Of a stretch of DNA of 64,000 bases, positions 1 through 8,966 are shown in pieces. Origin of the DNA: JASSUD01 sp031963045 (GTDB taxonomy: Bacteria; Pseudomonadota; Gammaproteobacteria; Burkholderiales; Burkholderiaceae); the NCBI GenBank assembly GCA_031963045.1, contig JASSUK010000025.1, positions 162,584 through 226,583 of the forward strand. Direction: 5' to 3'. Numbering within the stretch: position 1 is the stretch's first letter; every line of letters starts with the position of its first letter. The notes beneath the pieces were generated by a model. The model saw only the letters and a list, made by a program, of their open reading frames with translations. It was not told the DNA's origin and did not search any database. The translations under genes and the position numbers were made by a program.

Positions 1-16
1 GATCAAGGCAGCAGCG

Positions 17-51
17 CATAGGTTGGGGTTCGTACTTCGCCTCAACCTATG
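17..51. repeat. Short, degenerate copy of the dispersed hairpin repeat
   Basis: CATAGGTTG at 17-25 is mirrored by CAACCTATG at 43-51, and the segment between holds the GGGGTTCGTAC core seen in the longer copies at 1453, 11302, 20449, 27195 and 29381. It lies just past the stop codon of the minus-strand emrA gene, so as RNA it would form a hairpin at the emrA 3' end. This is a shortened member of the family. Confidence 0.6.
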
Positions 52-53
52 AA

Positions 54-1337
54 TTACGGCTTTTTTGTGGCTTTTGAGTGGACTGTAACCACCCCACTAT
101 TGCGCCTAATAATCTCCTGAATCTCCGCATCGGCTTCCTTGCCATACTCTTTGAATACCTCTGTCTGATAGCGCGCAGGATTTTGCGTGGAATTTGTAGT
201 GGGCAATGAAGAAGGGGTATCGGAAGAAGCGGTGCGATGTATATCTACACGGGCTTTCATTGAGAACCCAATTCTTAGTGGGTGGGCTTTGAGTTGCGCG
301 GGATCCAAAGCGATGCGTACGGGCAAGCGTTGTACAACCTTGATCCAGTTCCCCGTTGCATTTTGAGCAGGCAATAGCGAAAACGCACCGCCGGTTCCTG
401 CTGAAAACCCTACAACCTTTCCGCGGAACTCAACATTGGAACCATACGCATCCGCCCATAATTTAACAGGCTGCCCTACGCGGATATGGCGAAGCTGTCC
501 TTCCTTAAAATTCGCATCAACCCAGAGCGCATCCAGCGGTATGATGGCCATTAACGGGCTGCCTGGTGCTGCGCGCTGCCCCAATTGCGCAGAGCGTTTG
601 GCTATATAGCCTCCAACTGGAGCTGGCAGGCGTGTGCGTGCAAAATTTAAATAGGCGTCACGTAGCTGTGCGGCGGCGGCTAACACGGTGGGGTGTTCAT
701 CTAGTGAGAGCTGATCGGTGAGCGCTCGATTTGCAGCCAGTTGTTGTTTCGCTATATCCAGCGCCGCTTGTGCTGCTAGGGCAGTCGAGCGCGCATGTGC
801 CACTTCTTCGGTAGAAATGGCACCGCTTTTGGCCATGGCTAAACGTCGTGCTAGGTCGTTTTGTGTACGTGTGAGATCTACTTGGCGTTGCGCAATGGTT
901 GCATGATAGGTGTCGTTATTAATATAGACAGTGCGCGTTTGGCGAACTGCCTGGGCTAGGCCTGCACGCGCTTTATAGAGTGCCACAAGCGCATCTGCTG
1001 AATCGAGCTCTACTAGCGGAGCGCCCGCTTCTACTTTTTGTGTATCGTCTACATGTAAGGCAACAATGGTTCCGCTTACTTGAGGCGTAATTTGTACAAT
1101 ATTGCCATTGGTATAGGCATCATCCGTACTCTCAAAAAAACGCCCGTATAGCACATAGTGCAATATCACCCAAAGCGCTGCTACTGCACACAGCGCACCT
1201 AGCGATAGCATCAGCCATTTCCGGCGAGAAGGTGCAGAGGTTGAATCTGGTTCAGTTGGAGCAGTCCCAGCGTCAGTCTGTGTGTTTGATGAAGGAGCGG
1301 AATGCGGGTCTGATGCAGGAGGAGTAGGGTTGGGCAT
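54..1337 (-). CDS. emrA: EmrA/HlyD-family membrane fusion protein of a multidrug efflux pump
   Basis: The 427-residue product is the periplasmic adaptor that links an inner-membrane MFS drug exporter (EmrB type) to an outer-membrane channel. A Ser/Thr/Pro-rich cytoplasmic N-terminus of about 40 residues is followed by one membrane segment (about 41-64). Next come the family hallmark STDDAYTNG and the first half of the lipoyl-like domain (about 70-115), a long helical hairpin (about 118-215), and the second lipoyl half with the beta-barrel (LPAPVGGYIAKR onward). Length and domain order are normal for EmrA. The EmrB partner is not visible; on this strand it would lie beyond the left edge. The gap to typA contains a hairpin repeat. 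Confidence 0.9.
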   Translation of the reverse strand: MPNPTPPASDPHSAPSSNTQTDAGTAPTEPDSTSAPSRRKWLMLSLGALCAVAALWVILHYVLYGRFFESTDDAYTNGNIVQITPQVSGTIVALHVDDTQKVEAGAPLVELDSADALVALYKARAGLAQAVRQTRTVYINNDTYHATIAQRQVDLTRTQNDLARRLAMAKSGAISTEEVAHARSTALAAQAALDIAKQQLAANRALTDQLSLDEHPTVLAAAAQLRDAYLNFARTRLPAPVGGYIAKRSAQLGQRAAPGSPLMAIIPLDALWVDANFKEGQLRHIRVGQPVKLWADAYGSNVEFRGKVVGFSAGTGGAFSLLPAQNATGNWIKVVQRLPVRIALDPAQLKAHPLRIGFSMKARVDIHRTASSDTPSSLPTTNSTQNPARYQTEVFKEYGKEADAEIQEIIRRNSGVVTVHSKATKKP

Positions 1338-1452
1338 GAAATGGCGGGTCTAAGTTCAACAGATTGATGGATAGCAAGTTTGCTATGCGCGTTGGCGAGT
1401 GCCTAGATTGCAAAAAGCAGTGATGTAAGTGTACTTAATAATAAAAAAGAAC

Positions 1453-1588
1453 GGTAGGTTGGTGGTGAGGTACGAACCCCAACATGCGTGCCACTGGCTT
1501 CTGATCTTTGCTTTTGAGCGTTTATAGGCAAGTCTTCAAGGACGCCGCGGCCTGCATGTTGGGGTTCGTACCTCACCACCAACCTACC
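1453..1588. repeat. Dispersed long hairpin repeat, copy A (perfect 35-bp arms)
   Basis: The left arm 1453-1487 and right arm 1554-1588 are perfect reverse complements over 35 bp, with a 66-bp spacer. The arms start GGTAGGTTGGTGGTGAGG and end in CCCCAACATGC. The copy lies between the divergently transcribed emrA and typA. The rest of the emrA-typA gap (1338-1836) shows no gene: short open frames there are translations of the repeat. Just before typA there is a GC-rich CCGA/TCGG mini-hairpin followed by T tracts (about 1794-1823), which may be an attenuator-like leader element. Confidence 0.9.
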
Positions 1589-1836
1589 TGACATCTAAAG
1601 TACTCGCTACTGTTCAATATTCAAAATATATTTTAAAGGCCCTTTGTCAGATTCTAGGAAAAGAATTCTCCAAAGGTAGCGCTTCTGTTATTGAAGGTGA
1701 GCCTGCGTGCTAGAATTGCAGGTTTTTAACGCTAGATTTATAGCTGTTAGTTCCGCTATGCCTATCACTGCGCGCTCCATCAAGCCGAGGGCGCGGTCGG
1801 TTTTTATTTTTTTCCCTTTATTTTTATTGCTCTTTC

Positions 1837-3648
1837 ATGACTCGCGCCCTTCGTAATATCGCCATTATCGCCCACGTCGATCATGGTAAAACCACTTTAG
1901 TGGATCAATTGCTCAGACAGTCTGGTGCCTTTGCTGCGCATCAGCATATTGCCGAACGTATTATGGACTCCAATGATTTGGAGAAAGAGCGCGGTATTAC
2001 CATTCTCGCTAAAAACTGTGCGGTGGAGTACGAAGGTACACATATCAATATTGTAGATACGCCGGGCCATGCCGATTTTGGTGGTGAAGTAGAGCGCGTC
2101 CTTTCTATGGTAGATGGTGTGCTGTTGCTGGTTGACGCAGTGGAAGGCCCTATGCCTCAAACGCGTTTTGTGACGCAAAAAGCCTTGGCTTTAGGGCTGC
2201 GCCCGATCGTCGTAGTCAATAAGGTGGATCGTCCTGGCGCGCGTGCAGAGTGGGTGGTGAACCAGACCTTTGATTTGTTTGACAAATTGGGCGCCAGTGA
2301 AGATCAATTGGACTTCCCCGTTATTTATGCTTCAGGGCTCAATGGTTATGCCGGGCTTGATGACAGTGTACGCAGCGGTGATATGCGTGTGCTGTTCGAG
2401 GCCATTTTAGAGCATGTACCTATGCGCTCAGATGATGTAACAGGTCCGTTGCAGCTGCAGATCGCTTCGCTCGATTACTCCAGTTATGTGGGCCGTATCG
2501 GTATTGGCCGTATTGCTCGAGGCACCTTGCGCGCAGGGCAATCTATTGCGCTCTGTCAAGGTCCAGATGGTGAAGTGCTCAACCGTAAAGTGAACCAGAT
2601 CCAGAAATTTAAAGGATTAGAGCGCACGATAGTCGAATCAGCTCAGGCTGGCGATATTGTGCTGGTCAGTGGAATGGATGAGATTGGTATTGGTGTAACG
2701 CTATGCGACCCTGCCGCTGTGGATCCCTTGCCCTTAATCAGCGTGGATGAGCCAACGTTGACAATGAATTTTTGTGTGAATACTTCTCCGCTTGCAGGAC
2801 GCGAAGGTAAATTTATTACCAGCCGTCAGATTCGTGAACGCTTACAAAAAGAACTCAATCACAACGTGGCCTTGCGCGTAAAAGATACGGCAGACGAGAC
2901 CGTTTTCGAAGTCTCTGGGCGAGGTGAGCTGCATTTGACGATTTTGGTCGAAAATATGCGCCGCGAAGGCTATGAATTAGCCGTTTCCCGTCCCCGCGTA
3001 GTTATCCGCGAAATCGACGGAGTCAAACACGAGCCGTTTGAAGTATTGACCGTCGATATTGAAGACGCTCACCAAGGTGGTGTGATGGAAGAGCTGGGTC
3101 GTCGTAAAGGCGAATTGCTCGATATGGTTCCAGATGGTCGTGGTCGTACACGCTTGGAGTATCGCATTGCATCACGTGGATTGATCGGCCTGTCGAGCGA
3201 CTTTTTAACGCTCACACGCGGCTCTGGTCTGATGAGCCATATTTTTGAACACTATGCTCCAATGCGCGAAGGCAGCACGGGTGAGCGTCGAAATGGTGTG
3301 CTTATTTCACAGGATGAGGGTGCTGCTGTAGCCTATGCATTGTGGAAGCTGCAAGACCGTGGCCGTATGTTTGTGAAGCCAGGTGATGCATTGTATGAAG
3401 GTATGATTATCGGTATTCATAGCCGAGATAATGACTTGATCGTGAACCCTATTCGCGAGAAAAAACTCACCAATGTACGTGCATCGGGTAAAGACGAGCA
3501 TATCGATTTAGTGACGCCGATTGCCATGTCTTTAGAATATGCTGTGGAATTTATTTCAGACGATGAATTGGTCGAAGTAACGCCTCAGTCTATTCGCTTG
3601 CGTAAGCGTTGGCTTAAAGAACACGAGCGTCGTCGCGCAGATCGGTAA
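1837..3648 (+). CDS. typA: Ribosome-associated GTPase TypA/BipA
   Basis: The 603-residue translational GTPase of the EF-G superfamily acts in ribosome assembly and stress adaptation. The P-loop AHVDHGKTTL is near residue 12, the switch II segment DTPGHADFGGE near 70, and the NKVDRPGAR specificity motif near 127. Domains II, III and V and the BipA-specific C-terminal domain follow; length is typical. The ATG at 1837 starts the conserved ALRNIAIIAHVDHGK segment. The upstream sequence has no strong Shine-Dalgarno, only pyrimidine-rich DNA. The gene is followed after 86 bp by a ferritin-like gene on the same strand. Confidence 0.97.
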   Translation: MTRALRNIAIIAHVDHGKTTLVDQLLRQSGAFAAHQHIAERIMDSNDLEKERGITILAKNCAVEYEGTHINIVDTPGHADFGGEVERVLSMVDGVLLLVDAVEGPMPQTRFVTQKALALGLRPIVVVNKVDRPGARAEWVVNQTFDLFDKLGASEDQLDFPVIYASGLNGYAGLDDSVRSGDMRVLFEAILEHVPMRSDDVTGPLQLQIASLDYSSYVGRIGIGRIARGTLRAGQSIALCQGPDGEVLNRKVNQIQKFKGLERTIVESAQAGDIVLVSGMDEIGIGVTLCDPAAVDPLPLISVDEPTLTMNFCVNTSPLAGREGKFITSRQIRERLQKELNHNVALRVKDTADETVFEVSGRGELHLTILVENMRREGYELAVSRPRVVIREIDGVKHEPFEVLTVDIEDAHQGGVMEELGRRKGELLDMVPDGRGRTRLEYRIASRGLIGLSSDFLTLTRGSGLMSHIFEHYAPMREGSTGERRNGVLISQDEGAAVAYALWKLQDRGRMFVKPGDALYEGMIIGIHSRDNDLIVNPIREKKLTNVRASGKDEHIDLVTPIAMSLEYAVEFISDDELVEVTPQSIRLRKRWLKEHERRRADR

Positions 3649-3734
3649 ATGTCTCTATCAGGGCAGCTTCACAAAAATAAAAAATGGCTGCCTGATGCAA
3701 AAAATAGATTCTTGAATAAAGAAGGGAGATTGAA

Positions 3735-4598
3735 TTGAGCATACCTATAAGGACTGTAGAGGTCCCCGCAGACTTGGCAGCGCAAAATACTTTGCCCTGG
3801 CGGGTCGAAACGCTCAACTTCGATGCTATTGACCTTGAGCTTGCAGCAGCGGATGAAGATTTAATGCTGCTGCTGTGCGCCTGCTCTTTTATTGAGAGCG
3901 GATCGGATCTATACACTACCAATTTAGTCCAGTTTTTCAAAGGCGATACAGAAATCTGCCAGTGGCTCACCGAGCACTGGGAACCTGAAGAGTTGCAACA
4001 TGGTCGTTCATTGCGTGCTTATATCGAACGCGTATGGCCGGATTTTGAATGGGAAGTAGCATTTAATCGTTTCTTTAAAGAATACTCAAAAATCTGCTCG
4101 ATTGAAGAATATGAAAAAACGCGCACCTTAGAGATGGTGGCCCGCTGTGTGGTAGAAACCGGCACCGCTACGCTATACCGAGCTATTCGTGATGCATGTA
4201 ATGAGCCTGTTTTAAAGGAGCTCACCGACCATATTCGCAATGATGAGGTTCGGCATTACAAATACTTTTTACGATATTTCAATAAAAATCAAAAAATAGA
4301 GCGCAAAGGGCGTTTTTCTATATTAGGGGCCTTAATTCGCCGAGTATTAGAGCTACGTAATGACGATGCAGAAATCGCACTACGACACGCATTCAAAAGC
4401 CGTTATATAGGAAACAGAAAACCTCCCGCAGGAGGCTTAAAGCATGTTAGTAAGCGAGTAAATCGTATCGTGCGCCGTAATTTATCCGCGGATATGTGTA
4501 TTAAGATGTTACTCAAACCTTTGGCGCTTCCTCAGCGTGTATATAAAGGAATTCATTATCCGTTAGCGAAGTTTACGCAGCACCTGCTATTTCGTTAG
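3735..4598 (+). CDS. Ferritin-like di-iron protein, function unknown
   Basis: The 287-residue soluble, mostly helical protein has two carboxylate-histidine metal motifs typical of the ferritin-like/acyl-desaturase fold: EELQH (in WEPEELQHGRSL) and DEVRH (in RNDEVRHYKYF). Acidic residues in the other predicted core helices could complete a di-iron site. Similar proteins of unknown substrate occur in Burkholderiales. Translation appears to start at TTG 3735, six bases after a good GAAGGGAG ribosome site; no ATG fits better. Its 3' end overlaps the convergent effector-like gene by 26 bp. An oxygenase or desaturase activity is possible but not shown. Confidence 0.7.
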   Translation: MSIPIRTVEVPADLAAQNTLPWRVETLNFDAIDLELAAADEDLMLLLCACSFIESGSDLYTTNLVQFFKGDTEICQWLTEHWEPEELQHGRSLRAYIERVWPDFEWEVAFNRFFKEYSKICSIEEYEKTRTLEMVARCVVETGTATLYRAIRDACNEPVLKELTDHIRNDEVRHYKYFLRYFNKNQKIERKGRFSILGALIRRVLELRNDDAEIALRHAFKSRYIGNRKPPAGGLKHVSKRVNRIVRRNLSADMCIKMLLKPLALPQRVYKGIHYPLAKFTQHLLFR

Positions 4599-5925
4599 GA
4601 AGTCTACGCGTTGCTCCAATATCTTGAGGTTGTGCCGTGATCCTTTGGAAATTATGCAGAGGTTTTGGGTCCTCTGTATACATATTCAAGAAGTCATCAA
4701 GATTAAATTCATTCTGATCCAGGCCATTTTGCAAAGGTGAGGTTGCAGAGGGATTAAAAAGTTCGCTATTTTTCGCCTGACTAGTGGCAACTATGCCAAC
4801 AAAATGCTCATCTTTATGCCATAAAACAATAGACTGCTTATCTTTTTGCTCGCTAGTTTCATTGGTGTGAATATTTACAGCCTCCATGAAGTTGAGTTGG
4901 CCCTCTATATTTTTATGGACGCTCAGGCATTTAATGCTTAAAGAAGGGGGGGTGATTCCAAAATCAACTTTAAATTGCTTCTGTATAAGAGGTAGAAGGT
5001 CTGCAAGATTATCCGTATCCAACATTTTATTTTTCAACGCTGGATGGCTTGTATCGAAAGCTTCGCGAATTTTCTCTACAAACCTTTGTGTTCCAATCGA
5101 TACTCCCTCTCCTTGTTTGCCATCATTGATCATTTGTTGAACAATCGAATAAATCAGGCAATTATTGCCTGATTGATGGGTGATTTCTCCTGATTCTTTA
5201 TTTTTGACAGCGCTGTCAATGATTTGAATTCCATTGCTAGATAAATATGTTTCAACGCTAGCATTTATTTGTCTACTTATTTCTTTTTTATCTCTTGGAG
5301 TACCAGGAGCAGGAGCAAAAGATTCCGTACCAAAAGTAGCTAAAAATTCTTGCGATTCGTTCTGTGTCTTAGATAGAGAAGAGATAAGATTCGCATGGGT
5401 AAATTCTTGCAATTCGCGCTGCTCGCTTGAAACTGGGCGCAGCATACTTTTTTGTAATACTTCTTGTAAAACTGCGTTATCCGCTGCCTCAAGCTCTTTG
5501 TCTATTTCAGTCAGAGTGGTGGCACCACTCTTTTCTAGTTTTCTCAATGCTTGAATTTGTTGCTCGCTAGCAAAATCTTCCAATTTCCATGTTTTTCTTG
5601 AGCCAGCAATAGGAGCTTTATGTTTTGGAGGATTGGTTTGCGAATTGCTCTGTGCTCCTACTGGGAGCGCTGGTGTAGCAGCCGTATGAGCTGTTTTGCT
5701 CCCTCGCTGTGGTCTATTCGGATTTCTAGGCGGGCGTATAAAACCCTGAATAGATGTATTGTTATTGTCTATAGACGATGTCATATATGCCTCTTTCGAA
5801 TACGCGGCTGGATGCAATATGCTTGATAACCAGTCTTCAGCCAGGTTACTTTCATGGAGTTTATGCGGTAAGCTTTCCAGGATTTCGCTATCTGCTTCCT
5901 TGATTGAAGAGGTACTTATAAACAA
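4573..5925 (-). CDS. Putative secreted cysteine protease/OTU-like effector
   Basis: The product has 450 residues from TTG 5925. ATG 5784 (residue 48) has a better ribosome site (AAGAGG) and would give 403 residues. The N-terminal third is Pro/Asn/Ser-rich and looks disordered; a helical, charged middle follows. The C-terminal domain (about 225-400) shows a cysteine box, SGNNCLIYSIVQQM with Cys256, and a later histidine box, LWHKDEHFVGIV with His374. This order and spacing resemble OTU-type deubiquitinases and related papain-fold effectors. There is no classical signal peptide. It is flanked by housekeeping genes and its 3' end overlaps the ferritin-like gene. The family assignment rests on motif resemblance alone; a plain hypothetical protein remains possible. 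Confidence 0.55.
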   Translation of the reverse strand: MFISTSSIKEADSEILESLPHKLHESNLAEDWLSSILHPAAYSKEAYMTSSIDNNNTSIQGFIRPPRNPNRPQRGSKTAHTAATPALPVGAQSNSQTNPPKHKAPIAGSRKTWKLEDFASEQQIQALRKLEKSGATTLTEIDKELEAADNAVLQEVLQKSMLRPVSSEQRELQEFTHANLISSLSKTQNESQEFLATFGTESFAPAPGTPRDKKEISRQINASVETYLSSNGIQIIDSAVKNKESGEITHQSGNNCLIYSIVQQMINDGKQGEGVSIGTQRFVEKIREAFDTSHPALKNKMLDTDNLADLLPLIQKQFKVDFGITPPSLSIKCLSVHKNIEGQLNFMEAVNIHTNETSEQKDKQSIVLWHKDEHFVGIVATSQAKNSELFNPSATSPLQNGLDQNEFNLDDFLNMYTEDPKPLHNFQRITAQPQDIGATRRLPNEIAGAA

Positions 5926-6029
5926 GAATAGGCTTTTGCATACATCTCATACGATGTAATGCGAAATCCCGTTATATAAAACGAAGCTAATAAATTCTAT
6001 TCCACCATACCCATTTATCCCCTAGCAGC

Positions 6030-6064
6030 GCTGCCTGCAGTCCTGTTTTATGCTCTCAGGCAGC
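6030..6064 (+). promoter_or_regulatory. 8-bp-stem hairpin in the clpB leader
   Basis: GCTGCCTG (6030-6037) pairs perfectly with CAGGCAGC (6057-6064) across a 19-nt loop, 29 bp before the clpB ATG. No T tract follows, so it is not a simple terminator. A structured leader, for example a thermosensor, or an operator are possibilities. I did not find a convincing sigma-32 promoter in the gap. Confidence 0.4.
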
Positions 6065-6093
6065 CTCTTTGGTTATTCGTAACGAGATCTGCT

Positions 6094-8682
6094 ATGCGAA
6101 CCGACAAATTCACCACCCCCCTTCAAGAAGCCCTAGCTGCAGCGCAAAGTTTAGCGGTTGGAAAAGATCATCAGTACATTGAGCCTTTGCATGTATTAAG
6201 TGCACTACTTAGCGCGCCTGCTGGTGCTGCCCAGGCGCTTTTATCGCGTGCTGGCGTGCATGTGCCTACCCTACAAGCTGCATTGGCTGAGGCATTGGAA
6301 AAATTACCTACAGTGGAAGGGCATGCGGGCAATGTGCAGGTGAGTCGTGAGCTTGCTGCTTTGTTTAACCAAGCAGATAAGGCTGCTCAACAGGCCGGGG
6401 ATAGTTATATTGCTAGCGAGATGTTTTTGCTGGCACTCTCGGAAGACTCAGGAAAAGCGGGCATGCTTGCTCGGGAACACGGCTTGAGGCGCAAAGGCTT
6501 GGAAGCAGCAATACAAGCGGTGCGCGGAGGGCAGGTGGTGCAAGATGCAGATGCAGAAAACCAGCGAGAAGCGCTAAAAAAATACACCATAGATGTGACT
6601 GAACAAGCAGAATTGGGCAAAGTAGACCCGGTTATTGGGCGAGACGATGAAATTCGCCGCACGATTCAAATTTTGCAGCGGCGCACTAAAAATAACCCTG
6701 TTTTAATAGGCGAGCCAGGGGTAGGTAAAACAGCGATTGTGGAAGGGCTAGCTACGCGTATCGTGCAAGGCGAAGTACCAGAAAGCCTTAAAAATAAGCG
6801 TCTGCTCTCTTTAGATATGGCCGCTTTACTGGCTGGGGCAAAATATAGAGGCGAGTTTGAAGAACGTCTTAAAGCCGTGCTCAACGATCTAGCCAAAACG
6901 AATGGGCAAACCATTCTGTTTATCGATGAACTGCATACGATGGTAGGCGCGGGTAAGGCAGAAGGAGCTATGGATGCAGGCAATATGCTCAAACCTGCGC
7001 TTGCGCGTGGTGAGCTGCACTGTATTGGCGCTACTACGCTGGATGAGTATCGGAAGTATCTGGAAAAAGATGCCGCGCTTGAGCGCCGTTTTCAAAAGGT
7101 ACTGGTGGATGAGCCCTCTGTGGAGGCCACCATTGCGATTTTGCGCGGTCTGAAAGAAAAATATGAGCTACACCATGGTGTAGAAATTACAGACCCCGCC
7201 ATTGTCGCAGCAGCTGAACTCTCTTATCGCTATATCACCGACCGGTTTTTGCCAGACAAAGCGATCGATCTTATCGATGAAGCGGCTGCCAAAATAAAAA
7301 TGGAAATTGATTCCAAGCCGGAGCTTATGGATAAGCTAGACCGGCGGTTGATTCAGCTCAAAATTGAGCGTGAAGCGGTCAAAAAAGAAAAAGATGAAGC
7401 CTCTCAAAAGCGTTTATCGCTTATTGAACAAGAAATTGATCGTTTGAGCAAAGAATATGCGGATCTAGAAGAAATTTGGTTAGCTGAAAAATCAGCTGTT
7501 CAAGGAAGTGCCTTACTGAAAGAAGAAATCGAGCGGGTGCGAGCACGTATTGCGACCCTGCAACGTGAAGGGCGACTTGATAAGGTTGCCGAATTGCAAT
7601 ACGGTACCTTACCAGGGTTAGAAGCGCAGCTTAGCCAAGCCACAAACGCAGAAGAAAACCAGGTTCGAGATAAAACGCATCTCCAACTCTTACGCACAGA
7701 AGTAGGAGCAGAAGAAATTGCTGAGATTGTGTCCAGAGCAACGGGTATTCCTGTTTCTCGGATGATGCAAGGTGAGCGTGAGAAACTCCTCCATATGGAA
7801 GCTAAACTGCACGAACGAGTCGTTGGGCAAGAGGAAGCAATTCAGGCCGTATCGAATGCGATTCGCCGTTCGCGTGCAGGTTTAGCAGACCCCAGCCGAC
7901 CTTATGGTTCTTTTCTGTTTTTGGGGCCCACGGGCGTAGGTAAAACCGAGTTGTGTAAAGCGCTAGCGGCGTTTTTGTTCGATAGTGAAAACCATTTAAT
8001 TCGCATAGATATGAGCGAATTTATGGAAAAACACAGCGTTGCACGCTTAATTGGCGCGCCTCCAGGATATGTGGGGTATGAGGAAGGCGGCTATTTAACG
8101 GAAGCAGTACGCCGTAAGCCTTACAGCGTTATTTTGCTGGACGAAATTGAAAAAGCCCATCCGGATGTTTTTAATGTACTGTTGCAGGTATTAGATGATG
8201 GCCGCATGACTGACGGGCAAGGCCGCACCGTTGATTTTAAAAATTGCGTCATCGTAATGACTTCTAATTTAGCCTCTGGGCGTATTCAAGCCATGGTAGG
8301 GGAGACACAAAAAGCCATTCAAGAAGCAGTGTGGGAAGACCTCAAACAATATTTCAAGCCGGAGTTCTTAAACCGAATCGATGAGGTAGTAGTTTTCCAT
8401 GGTCTTGGTACCGAGCATATTGCATCGATCGCCAGCCTGCAGATCAACGCACTCAAAGCGCGTGTGGCGAAATTGGAGATAGGACTGGACTGCTCACCAG
8501 CCGCTTTAAAACAGATTAGTGAAGTAGGATACGACCCCTTATTTGGTGCTCGCCCACTCAAACGAGCCATCCAACAAGAAATTGAAAACCCACTAGCCAG
8601 CGCCATTCTGTCAGGACAATTCAGCGCCAAAGAAACGATACACATCGACTATAGACAAGGACAATGGGTTTTTGAAAAATAA
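6094..8682 (+). CDS. clpB: ATP-dependent disaggregase ClpB
   Basis: The 862-residue Hsp100 chaperone forms hexamers that pull polypeptides out of aggregates together with DnaK. The order is an N-terminal Clp repeat domain (1 to about 145), NBD1 with Walker A GEPGVGKT (about 205) and Walker B ILFIDELHTMVGAG, the long coiled-coil middle domain (about 410-530) that separates ClpB from ClpA, and NBD2 with GPTGVGKT (about 610) and VILLDEIEKAHPDV. The pore loop KYRGEFEERLK is present. Length is typical. The gene ends 284 bp before the convergent rhlE, with a repeat remnant and a strong terminator between. Confidence 0.98.
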   Translation: MRTDKFTTPLQEALAAAQSLAVGKDHQYIEPLHVLSALLSAPAGAAQALLSRAGVHVPTLQAALAEALEKLPTVEGHAGNVQVSRELAALFNQADKAAQQAGDSYIASEMFLLALSEDSGKAGMLAREHGLRRKGLEAAIQAVRGGQVVQDADAENQREALKKYTIDVTEQAELGKVDPVIGRDDEIRRTIQILQRRTKNNPVLIGEPGVGKTAIVEGLATRIVQGEVPESLKNKRLLSLDMAALLAGAKYRGEFEERLKAVLNDLAKTNGQTILFIDELHTMVGAGKAEGAMDAGNMLKPALARGELHCIGATTLDEYRKYLEKDAALERRFQKVLVDEPSVEATIAILRGLKEKYELHHGVEITDPAIVAAAELSYRYITDRFLPDKAIDLIDEAAAKIKMEIDSKPELMDKLDRRLIQLKIEREAVKKEKDEASQKRLSLIEQEIDRLSKEYADLEEIWLAEKSAVQGSALLKEEIERVRARIATLQREGRLDKVAELQYGTLPGLEAQLSQATNAEENQVRDKTHLQLLRTEVGAEEIAEIVSRATGIPVSRMMQGEREKLLHMEAKLHERVVGQEEAIQAVSNAIRRSRAGLADPSRPYGSFLFLGPTGVGKTELCKALAAFLFDSENHLIRIDMSEFMEKHSVARLIGAPPGYVGYEEGGYLTEAVRRKPYSVILLDEIEKAHPDVFNVLLQVLDDGRMTDGQGRTVDFKNCVIVMTSNLASGRIQAMVGETQKAIQEAVWEDLKQYFKPEFLNRIDEVVVFHGLGTEHIASIASLQINALKARVAKLEIGLDCSPAALKQISEVGYDPLFGARPLKRAIQQEIENPLASAILSGQFSAKETIHIDYRQGQWVFEK

Positions 8683-8691
8683 GGCAAGTTG

Positions 8692-8880
8692 GGGTGAGCT
8701 ACGTTCTCAAACTCACACCACCAACTTGTAACCATCGTTCTTGATACACATATGTAAATTTTAGAACGGTAGGTTGGTGGTGAGGCACGAACCCCAACAT
8801 GCATACCACCGACGTGTAATCATCGCTTTTGAAATCCATACACAGATTTCAAAAAGGCATCGGTCTACATGTGTGATCAG
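8692..8880. repeat. Dispersed hairpin repeat, copy B (degenerate, one good arm)
   Basis: A clear left arm starts GGTAGGTTGGTGGTGAGGCA at 8768 and runs to the CCCCAACATGC end near 8802; the usual interior (CACCGAC...ATCATCGCTTTTG) follows. The right arm is decayed. A second, more diverged arm pair lies at about 8692-8730 (AGTTGGGGTGAG with CACCACCAACTT). It sits between the convergent clpB and rhlE. Small open frames here are repeat translations. Confidence 0.7.
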
Positions 8881-8896
8881 CCTCACAACCAAGCAC

Positions 8897-8938
8897 AAAA
8901 AAATAGCCGCAGACAATAAAGTCTGCGGCTATTTTTTT
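8897..8938. terminator. Bidirectional intrinsic terminator between clpB and rhlE
   Basis: An 18-bp perfect inverted repeat has its left arm at 8897-8914 and right arm at 8921-8938, around a 6-nt loop. The GC core is AGCCGCAGAC/GTCTGCGGCT. A7 on one side and T7 on the other make it a rho-independent terminator on both strands, serving the convergent clpB (plus) and rhlE (minus). Confidence 0.92.
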
Positions 8939-8966
8939 GAAGCTCTAGCTCAAGTAAGTAAGCAAT

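Noticed and set aside
5926..6093. Sigma-32 promoter for clpB
   Set aside because: No acceptable CTTGAA plus CCCCAT pair with correct spacing was found in the gap.
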